Positions 24,386-33,046 of a stretch of 64,000 bases of DNA are shown here, piece after piece. Origin of the DNA: Streptomyces xantholiticus (GTDB lineage Bacteria; Actinomycetota; Actinomycetes; Streptomycetales; Streptomycetaceae); the NCBI RefSeq assembly GCF_014651015.1, contig NZ_BMWB01000018.1, forward strand, positions 62,001 to 126,000, read 5' to 3'. Numbering within the stretch: the stretch's first letter is position 1; every line of letters begins with the position of its first letter. Under the pieces are notes generated by a model. It did no database searches. It was not told the DNA's origin and saw only the letters and a list, made by a program, of their open reading frames with translations. Position numbers and translations under genes: made by a program.

Positions 24386-26076
24386 CAGAACTCCTCGGAG
24401 GTGGACTCGGTACGAACGCGTTCGAGCAGGAGCAACGCCGCCGCGCACACCACCATCAGGATCGTGCTCAGCGCCATTGCCTGCCCGTAGTTGAGCTCGC
24501 CGGGCCGTCCCAGCAGGCGGGCGACGGCGACGGGCAGCGTCGGGTTGTCGGGCCGGGCGATGAAGACGGTCGCACCGAATTCGCCGAGGGAGACGGCGAA
24601 CGCGAAACCCGCCGCCACCAGCAGCGCCCTGCGCACCAGCGGCAGATCGACCTCGCGCCAGGCCCGCAGTGGTGACGCGCCGAGTACGGCGGCGGCCTCC
24701 CGGAGCCGCTCGTCCACGGCACGCAGCACGGGCAGCATCGTGCGGACGACGAAGGGCACGCCGACCAGTGCCTGGGCCAGGGGCACCAAAATCCATGAGG
24801 CACGCAGGTCGAGCGGCGGTTCGTCGAGGGTGATGAGGAAGCCGAAGCCCACGGTCACGGCGGAGACCCCGAGCGGCAGCATCAGCAGGGCGTCGAAGCC
24901 GCGGACCAGCCGCCCGGCCCTCCGGGTGAGCGCTGCCGCGGCCGGCCCGCCCACGGCGAGCGCGATGGCGGTGGCCGCCAGGGCGTACTGCAGCGAGTTC
25001 CACACGGCTTCGATCGGCGCCACGAGGAACGCACCGCCGGCCGGGTCAACGGTCCCCAGTTCCCGGTAGTGGTCGAGCCCGTGGCCGCCCGCGGTGTCGA
25101 AGGAACGCTCGACCAGCACCGCAAGCGGCGCCAGGAGCAGTACGAGAACGGTGGCCAGGACGCCGCCGAGCATCGCCCACTGGGCCGTACCGCGCGGCGG
25201 CCGAGCGGTACGCACCGGGTCGACGAGCCGCAGTGCGCTCTCCCGCCGCCGCACGGTCCATGCGTGCACGGCGAGCACCGCACCGACCGCCGCGAACTGC
25301 ACCAGCGTCAGCACGGCCGCTGTCGGCAGGTCCAGGAAGTCGGCGGTCTGCCGGTAGATCTCCACCTCCAGGGTGGAGAAGGAGGGGCCGCCGAGGATCT
25401 GCACGACGCCGAAGGAGGTGAAGGTGAAGAGGAAGACCATCAGGGCGGCGGCGGCCAGCGACGGCACCAGAGCGGGCAGCGTCACCCGACGCCAGGCGGC
25501 GAAACGCCCCGCGCCCAGGACGCGGGCGGCCTCCTCCTGGCGGGGGTCGAGCTGGGACCACAGACCGCCGACGGTGCGTACGACGACGGCGTAGTTGAAG
25601 AAGACATGCGCGAGCAGGATGGCCCACACCGTGGTGTCCAGCCGGATCCCCCACAGCTCGTCGAGGAGTCCGCCGCGCCCCAGCAGCGCCAGGAACGCCG
25701 AGCCGACGACGACCGTGGGCAGCACGAACGGCACCGTGACCACCGCGCGCAGCAGCCGCTTGCCCGGGAAGTCGAGGCGGGCGAAGACGTACGCGCCGGG
25801 CAGGGCGATCAGCAGGGTCAGCGCCGTGGAGGCGAGAGCCTGCCAGGTGGTGAACCACAGCACCGAGAGAATGTCCGGCCGACCGAGCACCTCACCGAAG
25901 CGGCCGAACTGCCAGACACCGTCCGTATGGAGGCCGCGTCCGACGATCGCGGCGACGGGGTAGGCGAAGAAGACGGCGAAGAACGCGACAGGGCCGGCCA
26001 TCAGGCCGAGCCGTGCCGCGTTTCCGCGCAGCGAGCCGACTACTTCACGACGAGCGAGGACCACGACCGGACCCAC
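24385..26076 (-). CDS. thiP: Thiamine ABC transporter permease, fused two-domain type
   Basis: A 563-residue permease with about twelve membrane segments, made of two tandem BPD_transp_1 domains, each with an EAA loop (EEAARVLGAGRFAAWRRV and REAAAVLGASPLRAWREV). This is the ThiP/FbpB architecture, in which one polypeptide forms the whole channel. The GTG start at 26076 lies 37 bases inside the binding-protein gene; a second GTG at 26064 is also possible. The downstream ATPase start overlaps its stop. Confidence 0.88.
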   Translation of the reverse strand: MGPVVVLARREVVGSLRGNAARLGLMAGPVAFFAVFFAYPVAAIVGRGLHTDGVWQFGRFGEVLGRPDILSVLWFTTWQALASTALTLLIALPGAYVFARLDFPGKRLLRAVVTVPFVLPTVVVGSAFLALLGRGGLLDELWGIRLDTTVWAILLAHVFFNYAVVVRTVGGLWSQLDPRQEEAARVLGAGRFAAWRRVTLPALVPSLAAAALMVFLFTFTSFGVVQILGGPSFSTLEVEIYRQTADFLDLPTAAVLTLVQFAAVGAVLAVHAWTVRRRESALRLVDPVRTARPPRGTAQWAMLGGVLATVLVLLLAPLAVLVERSFDTAGGHGLDHYRELGTVDPAGGAFLVAPIEAVWNSLQYALAATAIALAVGGPAAAALTRRAGRLVRGFDALLMLPLGVSAVTVGFGFLITLDEPPLDLRASWILVPLAQALVGVPFVVRTMLPVLRAVDERLREAAAVLGASPLRAWREVDLPLVRRALLVAAGFAFAVSLGEFGATVFIARPDNPTLPVAVARLLGRPGELNYGQAMALSTILMVVCAAALLLLERVRTESTSEEF

Positions 26077-27137
26077 TGCTCACGGTTCTTCGCGATGGCG
26101 TCCGCGGCGACGGTCTCCGGCTTCTCGATCACCGCGCCGTGCTCGGTGAACAGCTCCGGCAGCTTCGCGTCCTTGATCACCGGGTTGACGAACATGTTCA
26201 GCGGCATGTCCTCCTGGAACTTCTTGCTGATCAGGAAGTCCAGCAGCGCCTTGCCGCCCGCCTCGTTCTTCGCGCCCTCGAGCAGGCCCGCGAACTCGAT
26301 CTGGCGGAAGCAGGTGCCGGTCGCGACACCGGTCGGCGCCTCGGTGGGCTGCGGGTCGGAGTACAGGACCTCGACCGGCGGACTGGAGGCGTACGAGACG
26401 ACGAGCGGACGGTCGGCCCCCGCCTTCTTGCCGCCGGCGGAACCGGAGAACTCCTCGTTGTACGCCTGCTCCCAGCCGTCGACGACCTTGACGCCGTTGT
26501 CCTTGAGCCTCTTCCAGTAGCCCTGCCAGCCGGATTCGCCGTACTCGCCGACGCTGCCGAGGAGGAAGCCGAGGCCGGGCGAGGAGGTGGCGGCGTTCTC
26601 GACGACGAGCATGTTCCTGTATTCGGGCTTCGCCAGATCGGCGAACGTCTTCGGCGGCGCGAGCTTCTTGTCGGCGAAGAACTTCTTGTCGTAGTTGACG
26701 CAGATGTCACCGGTGTCGACGGGCGTGACGCGGTGCTTGTCCGCGTCGAGCTGCACCTCCTGCACGACCTGATCGAGGCCCTTGGCCTCGTAGGGTGTGA
26801 AGAGGTCGTTGTCGAGCGCGCGGGAGAGCAGGGTGTTGTCGACGCCGAAGAAGACGTCGCCCTGCGGGGAGCCCTTGGTGAGGATCTCCTTGTTGAGCGC
26901 GGTGCCCGCGTCGCCGCTCTTGAGCACCTTGACCGTGTAGCCGGTCTGCCGGGTGAACTCCTTCAGCACCGCCTCGGACGCCGCGAAGGACTCGTGGCTG
27001 ACGAGGGTGACGGTCCTGGACTTGCTCCCGTCGCCGGACCCGGAGTCCTTGGACTCCCCGCCGCAGGCGGCGAGCGTGGAGATGCCGAGGGCGCCGACGA
27101 CTGCCGTACCGACGGCACGCCGAAGCTGGCTGTTCAT
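26040..27137 (-). CDS. thiB: Thiamine ABC transporter substrate-binding lipoprotein
   Basis: A 365-residue extracellular binding protein. The signal peptide ends with lipobox STLAAC (Cys25), followed by a Ser/Gly linker and the ThiB-like mature sequence TVTLVSHESFAASEAVLKEF and DTGDICVNYDKKFF. It captures thiamine, thiamine phosphate or TPP outside the cell. First gene of the operon, directly downstream of a TPP riboswitch whose 3' strand carries the only plausible Shine-Dalgarno (GGAG, 11 bases before the ATG). Confidence 0.92.
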   Translation of the reverse strand: MNSQLRRAVGTAVVGALGISTLAACGGESKDSGSGDGSKSRTVTLVSHESFAASEAVLKEFTRQTGYTVKVLKSGDAGTALNKEILTKGSPQGDVFFGVDNTLLSRALDNDLFTPYEAKGLDQVVQEVQLDADKHRVTPVDTGDICVNYDKKFFADKKLAPPKTFADLAKPEYRNMLVVENAATSSPGLGFLLGSVGEYGESGWQGYWKRLKDNGVKVVDGWEQAYNEEFSGSAGGKKAGADRPLVVSYASSPPVEVLYSDPQPTEAPTGVATGTCFRQIEFAGLLEGAKNEAGGKALLDFLISKKFQEDMPLNMFVNPVIKDAKLPELFTEHGAVIEKPETVAADAIAKNREQWVRSWSSLVVK

Positions 27138-27144
27138 GATGATG

Positions 27145-27248
27145 CTGACTCCCTACGCCGGTATGACCCGGATCAGGTCCGAGGGTCTGCGGCCCGTTGC
27201 CGTGAAGGCCTCGCCGCACTCTCAGCGCTGTGGTGCGCTCCCCTGTCG
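27145..27248 (-). promoter_or_regulatory. TPP riboswitch (THI element)
   Basis: On the complement the two conserved halves of the thiamine pyrophosphate aptamer are present. The 5' part has the GCGCTGAGAGTGCGG block (pyrimidine-sensing CTGAGA). The 3' part has ACCTGATCCGGGTCATACC followed by GGCGTAGGGAG (pyrophosphate-sensing half). A P2-like AGCGC/GCGCT pair and a terminal GAC/GTC pairing frame the element. Since GGAG at its 3' end is the only Shine-Dalgarno candidate for thiB, TPP binding probably blocks translation initiation of the thiamine importer. Confidence 0.95.
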
Positions 27249-27316
27249 GAATGTTTCGTTGTTCATTTGTGCGAACGCCCAGGGCACAGTATCAGCCATG
27301 GCCGACGACCCTTCGG

Positions 27317-28423
27317 TCACCGCTCCTGCGCCGCCAGCTGCCCGCAGGCGCCGTCGATCTCCTGGCCACGGGTGTCCCGGACGGTGACCGGCACACCGTG
27401 CGCGGCGATGGCGTCCACGAACGCCTTTTCGTCCTCGGGGCGCGAGGCCGTCCACTTCGACCCGGGCGTCGGGTTGAGCGGGATCAGATTCACATGGACC
27501 CTCTTGCCCTTCAGCAGCCGGCCGAGCAGATCGCCGCGCCACGCCTGGTCGTTGATGTCGCGAATCAGCGCGTACTCGATGGAGATCCGGCGGCCGGACT
27601 TCTCCGCGTACTCCCAGGCGGCGTCGAGGACCTCGCGCACCTTCCAGCGGGTGTTGACCGGGACCAGGGTGTCGCGCAGCTCGTCGTCCGGCGCGTGCAG
27701 CGACACCGCGAGGCGGCACTTGAAGCCCTCGTCCGCGAACCGCAGCATCGCCGGCACCAGACCGACGGTGGAGACCGTGATGCCGCGCTGCGACAGGCCG
27801 AGGCCGTCCGGCTCGGGGTCGGTGAGGCGACGGACGGCTCCGACGACCCGCTTGTAGTTGGCGAGCGGCTCGCCCATGCCCATGAAGACGATGTTGGACA
27901 GCCGTGCCGGCCCTCCGGGGACCTCGCCGTCACGCAGCGCCCGCATGCCGTCGACGATCTGGTGCACGATCTCCGCGGTCGACAGATTCCGGTCGAGACC
28001 GGCCTGTCCCGTGGCGCAGAAGGGGCAGTTCATCCCGCAGCCGGCCTGCGAGGAGATGCACATGGTCACCCGGTCCGGGTAACGCATCAGCACGGACTCG
28101 ACGAGGGTTCCGTCATGCAGTCGCCAGAGCGTCTTGCGGGTGGTGTCGCTGTCGCAGGAGATGTGCCGGACGACGGACATCAGATCGGGCAGCAGCTCAC
28201 CGGCGAGCTTCTCGCGGGCCGCAGCAGGGATGTCCGTCCACTGGGCGGGGTCGTGCGCGTACCGCGCGAAGTAGTGCTGGGACAGCTGCTTGGCGCGGAA
28301 CGGCTTCTCGCCGATCGCGGCGACGGCTTCCTTGCGCTCGGCGGGCGTGAGGTCGGCAAGGTGCCGCGGCGGCTGCTTGGCTCCGCGGGGCGCGACGAAA
28401 GTGAGTTCTCCGGGCTTCGGCAT
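27317..28423 (-). CDS. rlmN: Dual-specificity 23S rRNA/tRNA (adenine C2) methyltransferase RlmN
   Basis: A 368-residue radical-SAM enzyme that methylates C2 of A2503 in 23S rRNA and of A37 in some tRNAs. The [4Fe-4S] motif CGMNCPFC supplies Cys129, Cys133 and Cys136; the C-terminal catalytic cysteine is in DGACGQL (about residue 360). GGAG six bases before the ATG sets the start. Length and domain order are normal. Confidence 0.95.
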   Translation of the reverse strand: MPKPGELTFVAPRGAKQPPRHLADLTPAERKEAVAAIGEKPFRAKQLSQHYFARYAHDPAQWTDIPAAAREKLAGELLPDLMSVVRHISCDSDTTRKTLWRLHDGTLVESVLMRYPDRVTMCISSQAGCGMNCPFCATGQAGLDRNLSTAEIVHQIVDGMRALRDGEVPGGPARLSNIVFMGMGEPLANYKRVVGAVRRLTDPEPDGLGLSQRGITVSTVGLVPAMLRFADEGFKCRLAVSLHAPDDELRDTLVPVNTRWKVREVLDAAWEYAEKSGRRISIEYALIRDINDQAWRGDLLGRLLKGKRVHVNLIPLNPTPGSKWTASRPEDEKAFVDAIAAHGVPVTVRDTRGQEIDGACGQLAAQER

Positions 28424-28919
28424 GGTTTCTCCAGTGTCGCAGACGCCGGCCGATGGCCTGCGAGCGATGCCTCGGGCGCCGCGCAGCCCCTGACGCCTGC
28501 CACGGGGCGCCCCGGCAACGCTGTCGGCCCGGCCGGCTCCCGCCCGCAAGGCGTGCCATTTCGAGGCGCGAGCCGGGAACTGGGCGTGGCATGCCATAGA
28601 TACGCGGATGACGTTCTTACGGTCGGTCGGCCCGTGCCCGGAACACCTTGCCGCTACTGACAGCGGCCACCGTCCACGGTGGCCGCTGGACTGCTCCTTG
28701 CGGTCATGGTCAACGGGCGGCGGTTACGAGACGAGCGCAGCCCGCTGCAGGAGCCGGCCCATGCCTGATGCTGCCGGCCGAGTACCGACACGGCACGTTG
28801 CACGCCCCCTCAGCCCTGGACGCGTCGACGTCAGGGGGTTGTGTTGCGCCGTACTTCCGGCCTGGCCGCCGAGGGCCGGCTCGTCCCGCCGGTCACCGGA
28901 GCAGGCCGCAGCTACGGCT
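28424..28919. other. 496-base intergenic region
   Basis: Between the rlmN start and the next stop I see no gene-like frame with a ribosome-binding site. The one clear element is the hairpin at 28661-28688 listed separately. A low-quality self-complementary stretch around 28817-28838 is the only other structure noticed. Confidence 0.6.
28661..28688 (-). terminator. Hairpin terminator downstream of the two small unknown genes
   Basis: A perfect 12-bp stem CAGCGGCCACCG / CGGTGGCCGCTG with a TCCA loop, about 230 bases past the stop of the minus-strand gene at 28920. Confidence 0.6.
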
Positions 28920-29420
28920 TCAGCTCGACAACAGCCGGTTGAAGAACGAACGGTACTTCCGCAGGGCCATGCGCAAGTTCTCCGTGTCGGCCTCCCCGCC
29001 TTGGCTCCACTGTCCCTCGAGCTCTTGCTTGTGCTGGGAGAATGTGGTGGCCAGGGTCTGCATGACATCCGCCACCAGCCCGTCGGCCTCATGGACGGCT
29101 TCGCGTGGGTCGTCGACGAACCGGTTCTGAATTTCCTGCCACCGCGTGCGGAATCCTTCCTCGTCCTGCGAGGTCAGCAGTTGCGGAACGTCCTCCGGTG
29201 CAGACACGTCCGGAGCGTCGGACACAGGCCCCGGCTCCCCCGAGTCGGTCGAAGCCGCCTCCGGAGCCGCGTCGGCCTCTGGCGTCGCCCCAGGTGCCTC
29301 GCCGGGGAAGCTCGGGGGCTGCTCCTCGGACCGGCGGCCCGCGTCCCTGTCCAGAGGTGCGGCAAGGTCCTCCGTGGACAGTCCGCTCTCAGTGGTGCCC
29401 GGGGTGTGTTCGCGTTCCAT
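28920..29420 (-). CDS. Unknown acidic protein, paralogue of the adjacent gene's soluble domain
   Basis: A 166-residue protein. The first about 80 residues are Pro/Glu/Ala-rich and probably disordered; the remainder is helical and includes WQEIQNRFVDDPREAVHEAD and LVADVMQTLATTFSQHKQEL. The C-terminal half matches the neighbouring protein at 29466-30020 (FVDxPxxAVHEADxLVA in both), so the two arose by duplication. No signal or membrane segment is present here. Function unknown; co-transcription with the neighbour is likely (45-base spacer). Confidence 0.78.
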   Translation of the reverse strand: MEREHTPGTTESGLSTEDLAAPLDRDAGRRSEEQPPSFPGEAPGATPEADAAPEAASTDSGEPGPVSDAPDVSAPEDVPQLLTSQDEEGFRTRWQEIQNRFVDDPREAVHEADGLVADVMQTLATTFSQHKQELEGQWSQGGEADTENLRMALRKYRSFFNRLLSS

Positions 29421-29465
29421 CTCTCCTCCGTCCTGATGATCGAAGAGTTCCGATGTGTGAGGCGC

Positions 29466-30020
29466 TCATGTGTGGGCCTGAGGACGCCCACCGTCGGAGA
29501 GCAGCTCGTCGAACAACGCGCGGTAGTGCACCATCGCCCCACGCAGTTGTTCGGTGGTCGCCGTGTGCTGCAGGCTGCGCTCGTTGACGTCGTGGGCAGC
29601 GCGGTAATGCTCCACGGTTCTGCCGTGCTCGACGGACAGATCCTTCAGCTTCTGAGCAAGGTCGTCGGTGGGGTAGCCGCGTTCACGCATGAGCGAGGCC
29701 ACCAGGAGGTCCGCCTCGTGCACGGCGTCCTCGGGGCGATCCACGAACTCGCCTTGGACCTTCTGCCAGTCCCCGGCGTAGCGGTCACGGACGGCAGGAG
29801 ACAGCGGCCTGATGTCCAGGGCGTCATGCCGCTTCTCCCGCTCACTCAGTTCGCGGTCGGCAGCGACCCGGCTGCCTGCGTCCTCGACGGTCCGCCCGTA
29901 CTCAGGGCCGAACCGCTCACGGAGACGGCGCCGACGCGCGGTGTACCAGCCGAGCGTGGCCAACGCAGCTACCACTACGACCACCGGGATGATGATCGCG
30001 AGAAGTGTTCCTGTGGACAT
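29466..30020 (-). CDS. Unknown membrane-anchored protein, paralogue of the downstream gene
   Basis: A 184-residue protein with a single N-terminal membrane helix (LLAIIIPVVVVVAALATLGW) followed by a basic cluster RRRRLRER, so the body is cytoplasmic. The soluble part includes WQKVQGEFVDRPEDAVHEAD and LLVASLMRERGYP, shared with the downstream protein. AGGGG lies about nine bases before the ATG. The upstream 273 bases include a strikingly AT-rich patch (30061-30118) where the promoter probably lies. No known function. Confidence 0.8.
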   Translation of the reverse strand: MSTGTLLAIIIPVVVVVAALATLGWYTARRRRLRERFGPEYGRTVEDAGSRVAADRELSEREKRHDALDIRPLSPAVRDRYAGDWQKVQGEFVDRPEDAVHEADLLVASLMRERGYPTDDLAQKLKDLSVEHGRTVEHYRAAHDVNERSLQHTATTEQLRGAMVHYRALFDELLSDGGRPQAHT

Positions 30021-30293
30021 CCGCTCACCCCTTGGCAACGCATCCTTTACGCCACATAGGAAATCCCCCTGAAAAGGGAGCATAAACAGACCAAAGTTGC
30101 CTTTTTTGCAAGTCTGTTCGGCCGCGGTGGAAGCCGTTCGAGAGCGCGCCCAGGGCGCCGGAAGGCGTGCGGGCCTTGTCCCGGCCTCTGCATGTCGACG
30201 CTCCGGGCCCGGGCTGTGCCGGCAATCTCGCCGTGGAAGAGCCGAGGGCCCGCCGCCCTGTGGACAGCGAGCCCTCACGGAGAACCGCGCAGG

Positions 30294-31439
30294 TCAGCCC
30301 GACCCGACGAAGAGCACCAGCAACAACCACACCACCGGCGCCGTCGGCAGGAGCGAGTCCAGCCGGTCCATGATGCCGCCGTGGCCGGGGAGCAGCGTGC
30401 CCATGTCCTTGATGCCGAGGTCCCGCTTGATCATCGACTCGCCCAGGTCGCCGAGCGTGGCGCTGACCGCGACCGCGAGGCCGAGCAGCAGGCCCTGCCA
30501 CCAGATGCCGTCGTCGACGAGGAACTGCATGCACAGCGCGCCCGCGGCCATCGCGAAGGACACCGCGCCGAGGAGCCCCTCCCGGGTCTTGCCGGGGCTG
30601 ATGCGCGGGGCCAGCTTGGTCCTGCCGAAGCGCCAGCCCACCGCGTACGCGCCGGTGTCGCTGACCACGGTGAGCAGCAGGAAGGTGAGCACCCGCTCGG
30701 GGCCGTCGTCCGCCGTCAGCATCAGGGCGACGAAGGTGGCCAGGAAGGGCACGTAGAACGCGGCGAAGATGCCCGCCGTGACGTCCTTCAGATAACCCTC
30801 GGGCGGTTCGGTCATCCGCCAGACCAGGACCGCGAGGGCCGTCAGCGCCATCGCGACCCAGGCGCCCTCGGCGCCGGCCACGTAACCGGCGACGACCATC
30901 GCCGCGCCGCCCACGGCGAGCGGGACCAGCGGCGCCTTGATCTGCTTGCGCTCCTCGAGCCGGGAGGTCAGCTCCCACAGACCGACCACGACGGCGACAG
31001 CGATGACACCGACGAAGACGGCCTTGACGAAGAAGAGCGAGACGACGATCACCGCGCCGAGCCCGACGCCGACCCCTATCGCCGCGCGCAGGTTACGGCC
31101 GGCCCGCTTCTTCTGCGGGGGCTCGGGCCGCGAGGACGGCTGTGGAGTGGGCTCGCCCGGCGGCGGCGGAGTGGGCATGGGCTCCTGCGGCATCTCATCA
31201 CGGAACAGGGGGCCGCCCAGCCGAGCGGCCCCCCGGTCACGGGCCTCGCGGTCTTCGCCGCGGCGGCCCCCGGCATCTCTACCTGCGTCGGGAAAGTCCG
31301 GCACGATGGGCATGCGCCGAGTCTGCTGTGCGTCGTGCCCATCGTGGGCGGGACCCGCCGGGAGGGGCCCCTGGTCGGGCGGCGGCCACGCTCCGGCGTA
31401 TCCGGCGCCGTGCGAGGGCCCCCAGGAAGAGTCGTTCAT
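30294..31439 (-). CDS. cdsA: Phosphatidate cytidylyltransferase
   Basis: A 381-residue integral membrane enzyme that makes CDP-diacylglycerol from phosphatidic acid and CTP. About 115 Pro/Gly-rich cytosolic residues precede eight or so membrane segments. The C-terminal CDP-OH signature region reads SATLGDLGESMIKRDLGIKD followed by PGHGGIMDRLDSLL, matching the family motif. The long N-terminal tail is usual in streptomycetes. Its ATG overlaps the frr stop by one base. Confidence 0.94.
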   Translation of the reverse strand: MNDSSWGPSHGAGYAGAWPPPDQGPLPAGPAHDGHDAQQTRRMPIVPDFPDAGRDAGGRRGEDREARDRGAARLGGPLFRDEMPQEPMPTPPPPGEPTPQPSSRPEPPQKKRAGRNLRAAIGVGVGLGAVIVVSLFFVKAVFVGVIAVAVVVGLWELTSRLEERKQIKAPLVPLAVGGAAMVVAGYVAGAEGAWVAMALTALAVLVWRMTEPPEGYLKDVTAGIFAAFYVPFLATFVALMLTADDGPERVLTFLLLTVVSDTGAYAVGWRFGRTKLAPRISPGKTREGLLGAVSFAMAAGALCMQFLVDDGIWWQGLLLGLAVAVSATLGDLGESMIKRDLGIKDMGTLLPGHGGIMDRLDSLLPTAPVVWLLLVLFVGSG

Positions 31440-31996
31440 CAGACCTCGAGAAGCTCGGCTTCCTTGTGCTTGAGCAGCTCGTCCACCTGCGCGACGTACT
31501 TCGCGGTGGTGTCGTCGAGCTCCTTCTCCGCACGGCGGCCCTCGTCCTCGCCGACCTCGCCGTCCTTGATCAGCTTGTCGATGGTCTCCTTGGCCTTGCG
31601 GCGCACCGAGCGGATCGAGATCTTGGCGTCCTCGGCCTTGGTCTTGGCGACCTTGATGTACTCCTTGCGGCGGTCCTGGGTCAGCTCGGGGAACACCACG
31701 CGGATGATGTTGCCGTCGTTGCTCGGGTTGACGCCGAGATCGGAGTCGCGGATCGCCTGCTCGATGTTGCGCAGCGCGCTCTTGTCGAACGGCGTGACGA
31801 CGGCCATCCGCGGCTCGGGAACCGAGAACGAGGCCAGCTGGTTGATCGGGGTCAGGGCACCGTAGTAGTCCGCCACGATCTTGTTGAACATCGCCGGGTG
31901 CGCACGTCCGGTGCGGATCGCGGCGAAGTCATCCTTGGCGACCAGGACGGCCTTCTCCATCTTCTCCTCGGCCTCGAGGAGGGTCTCTTCGATCAC
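31439..31996 (-). CDS. frr: Ribosome recycling factor
   Basis: A 185-residue RRF that, with EF-G, splits the post-termination ribosome. Typical blocks: FAAIRTGRAHPAMF, VPEPRMAVVTPFDKSAL, NDGNIIRVVFPELT and the KETIDKLIKDGEVGED helix. Two GTG codons are adjacent at 31999 and 31996; I use the second because GGAG is then six bases away instead of three. Confidence 0.96.
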   Translation of the reverse strand: MIEETLLEAEEKMEKAVLVAKDDFAAIRTGRAHPAMFNKIVADYYGALTPINQLASFSVPEPRMAVVTPFDKSALRNIEQAIRDSDLGVNPSNDGNIIRVVFPELTQDRRKEYIKVAKTKAEDAKISIRSVRRKAKETIDKLIKDGEVGEDEGRRAEKELDDTTAKYVAQVDELLKHKEAELLEV

Positions 31997-32123
31997 CACT
32001 TGCTCCTGCGTGTCTTGAGGTAGGCCCGGCTCGTACCACTGGGCCGGCGGAACCTGCGTCGCGTATTGCCTGCACGGTGTCCGACCGGCAGGACTTTGTC
32101 CATCCCTCTTGGGGCGCCCAGGA

Positions 32124-32888
32124 TCAGGCCCGGGTGCCCCGGTCGCTCACGAGCGTGCCGATCTTCTCACCCTTGACGGCCCGAGCGATATTGCCCTCGG
32201 TGAGGAGTTCGAACACGAGGATCGGCAGGGCGTTGTCGCGGCAGAGCGTGATCGCGGTGGCGTCGGCGACCTTGAGATTGCGCGACAGCACCTCGCCGTA
32301 CTCCAGCGCGTCGAACTTCACCGCGTCGGCGTTGGCCTTGGGGTCCGAGTCGTAGACCCCGTCGACTCCGTTCTTACCCATGAGCAGCGCCTCGGCGTCG
32401 ATCTCAAGGGCCCGCTGTGCGGCGGTGGTGTCGGTGGAGAAGTACGGCATGCCCATACCGGCACCGAAGATGACCACACGGCCCTTCTCCAGGTGGCGCA
32501 CGGCGCGCAGCGGAATGTACGGCTCCGCGACCTGGCCCATGGTGATGGCGGTCTGGACGCGCGAGTCGATGCCCTCCTTCTCCAGGAAGTCCTGGAGGGC
32601 AAGGCAGTTCATGACCGTGCCGAGCATGCCCATGTAGTCGGAGCGGGCCCGGTCCATGCCGCGCTGCTGGAGCTCGGCCCCGCGGAAGAAGTTGCCTCCG
32701 CCGATGACGACCGCGATCTCCGCCCCGTCGCGTACGACCGCGGCGATCTCGCGGGCGATGGCGTGTACGACGTCGGGGTCGACGCCAAGACCTCCGCCAC
32801 CGGCGAACGCCTCGCCGGACAGCTTCAGCATGAAGCGTCCGGACTTTTTGCCGTGGTTGTCGTCGCTCTGTACGGCGCCCTGATTCAT
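32124..32888 (-). CDS. pyrH: UMP kinase
   Basis: A 254-residue amino-acid-kinase-family UMP kinase (UMP + ATP to UDP). Visible blocks: FMLKLSGEAFAGG, VVIGGGNFFRG, DYMGMLGTVMNCLALQD and FGAGMGMPYFSTDTTAAQRA. GGAG lies five bases before the ATG. It is followed by frr with a 127-base spacer and preceded by tsf with a strong hairpin in between. Confidence 0.96.
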   Translation of the reverse strand: MNQGAVQSDDNHGKKSGRFMLKLSGEAFAGGGGLGVDPDVVHAIAREIAAVVRDGAEIAVVIGGGNFFRGAELQQRGMDRARSDYMGMLGTVMNCLALQDFLEKEGIDSRVQTAITMGQVAEPYIPLRAVRHLEKGRVVIFGAGMGMPYFSTDTTAAQRALEIDAEALLMGKNGVDGVYDSDPKANADAVKFDALEYGEVLSRNLKVADATAITLCRDNALPILVFELLTEGNIARAVKGEKIGTLVSDRGTRA

Positions 32889-32910
32889 GGAGATCTCCTC
32901 GTGCACATAC

Positions 32911-32966
32911 GAAGAAGGCCATTGCCACTGGGTCCTTGCGGTTTCCCGTACGGCAATGGCCTCCTC
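32911..32966 (-). terminator. Hairpin between tsf and pyrH
   Basis: Arms 32911-32926 and 32952-32966 share a perfect 10-bp core (GGCCATTGCC / GGCAATGGCC) plus flanking wobble pairs, with a 25-base loop. It can end or attenuate rpsB-tsf transcription before pyrH. Confidence 0.65.
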
Positions 32967-33046
32967 GTCAGATCTGCGATCGTCCGGCGCGAACGCCGAC
33001 GACTGCTTCAGACCCTACCGGGGTCCGGTGTCCGTCGCGTATGGAC

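Noticed and set aside
28724..29092. 122-codon minus-strand frame in the rlmN-side spacer
   Set aside because: Mostly antisense or out of frame with the small unknown gene and rich in Cys/Arg/Trp, as is typical of shadow frames.
30061..30118. Stress-sigma-type promoter before the membrane-anchored unknown gene
   Set aside because: A GTTT ... GGGGAT arrangement with 15-base spacing exists, but the -10-like part departs from the consensus and no second line of evidence supports it.
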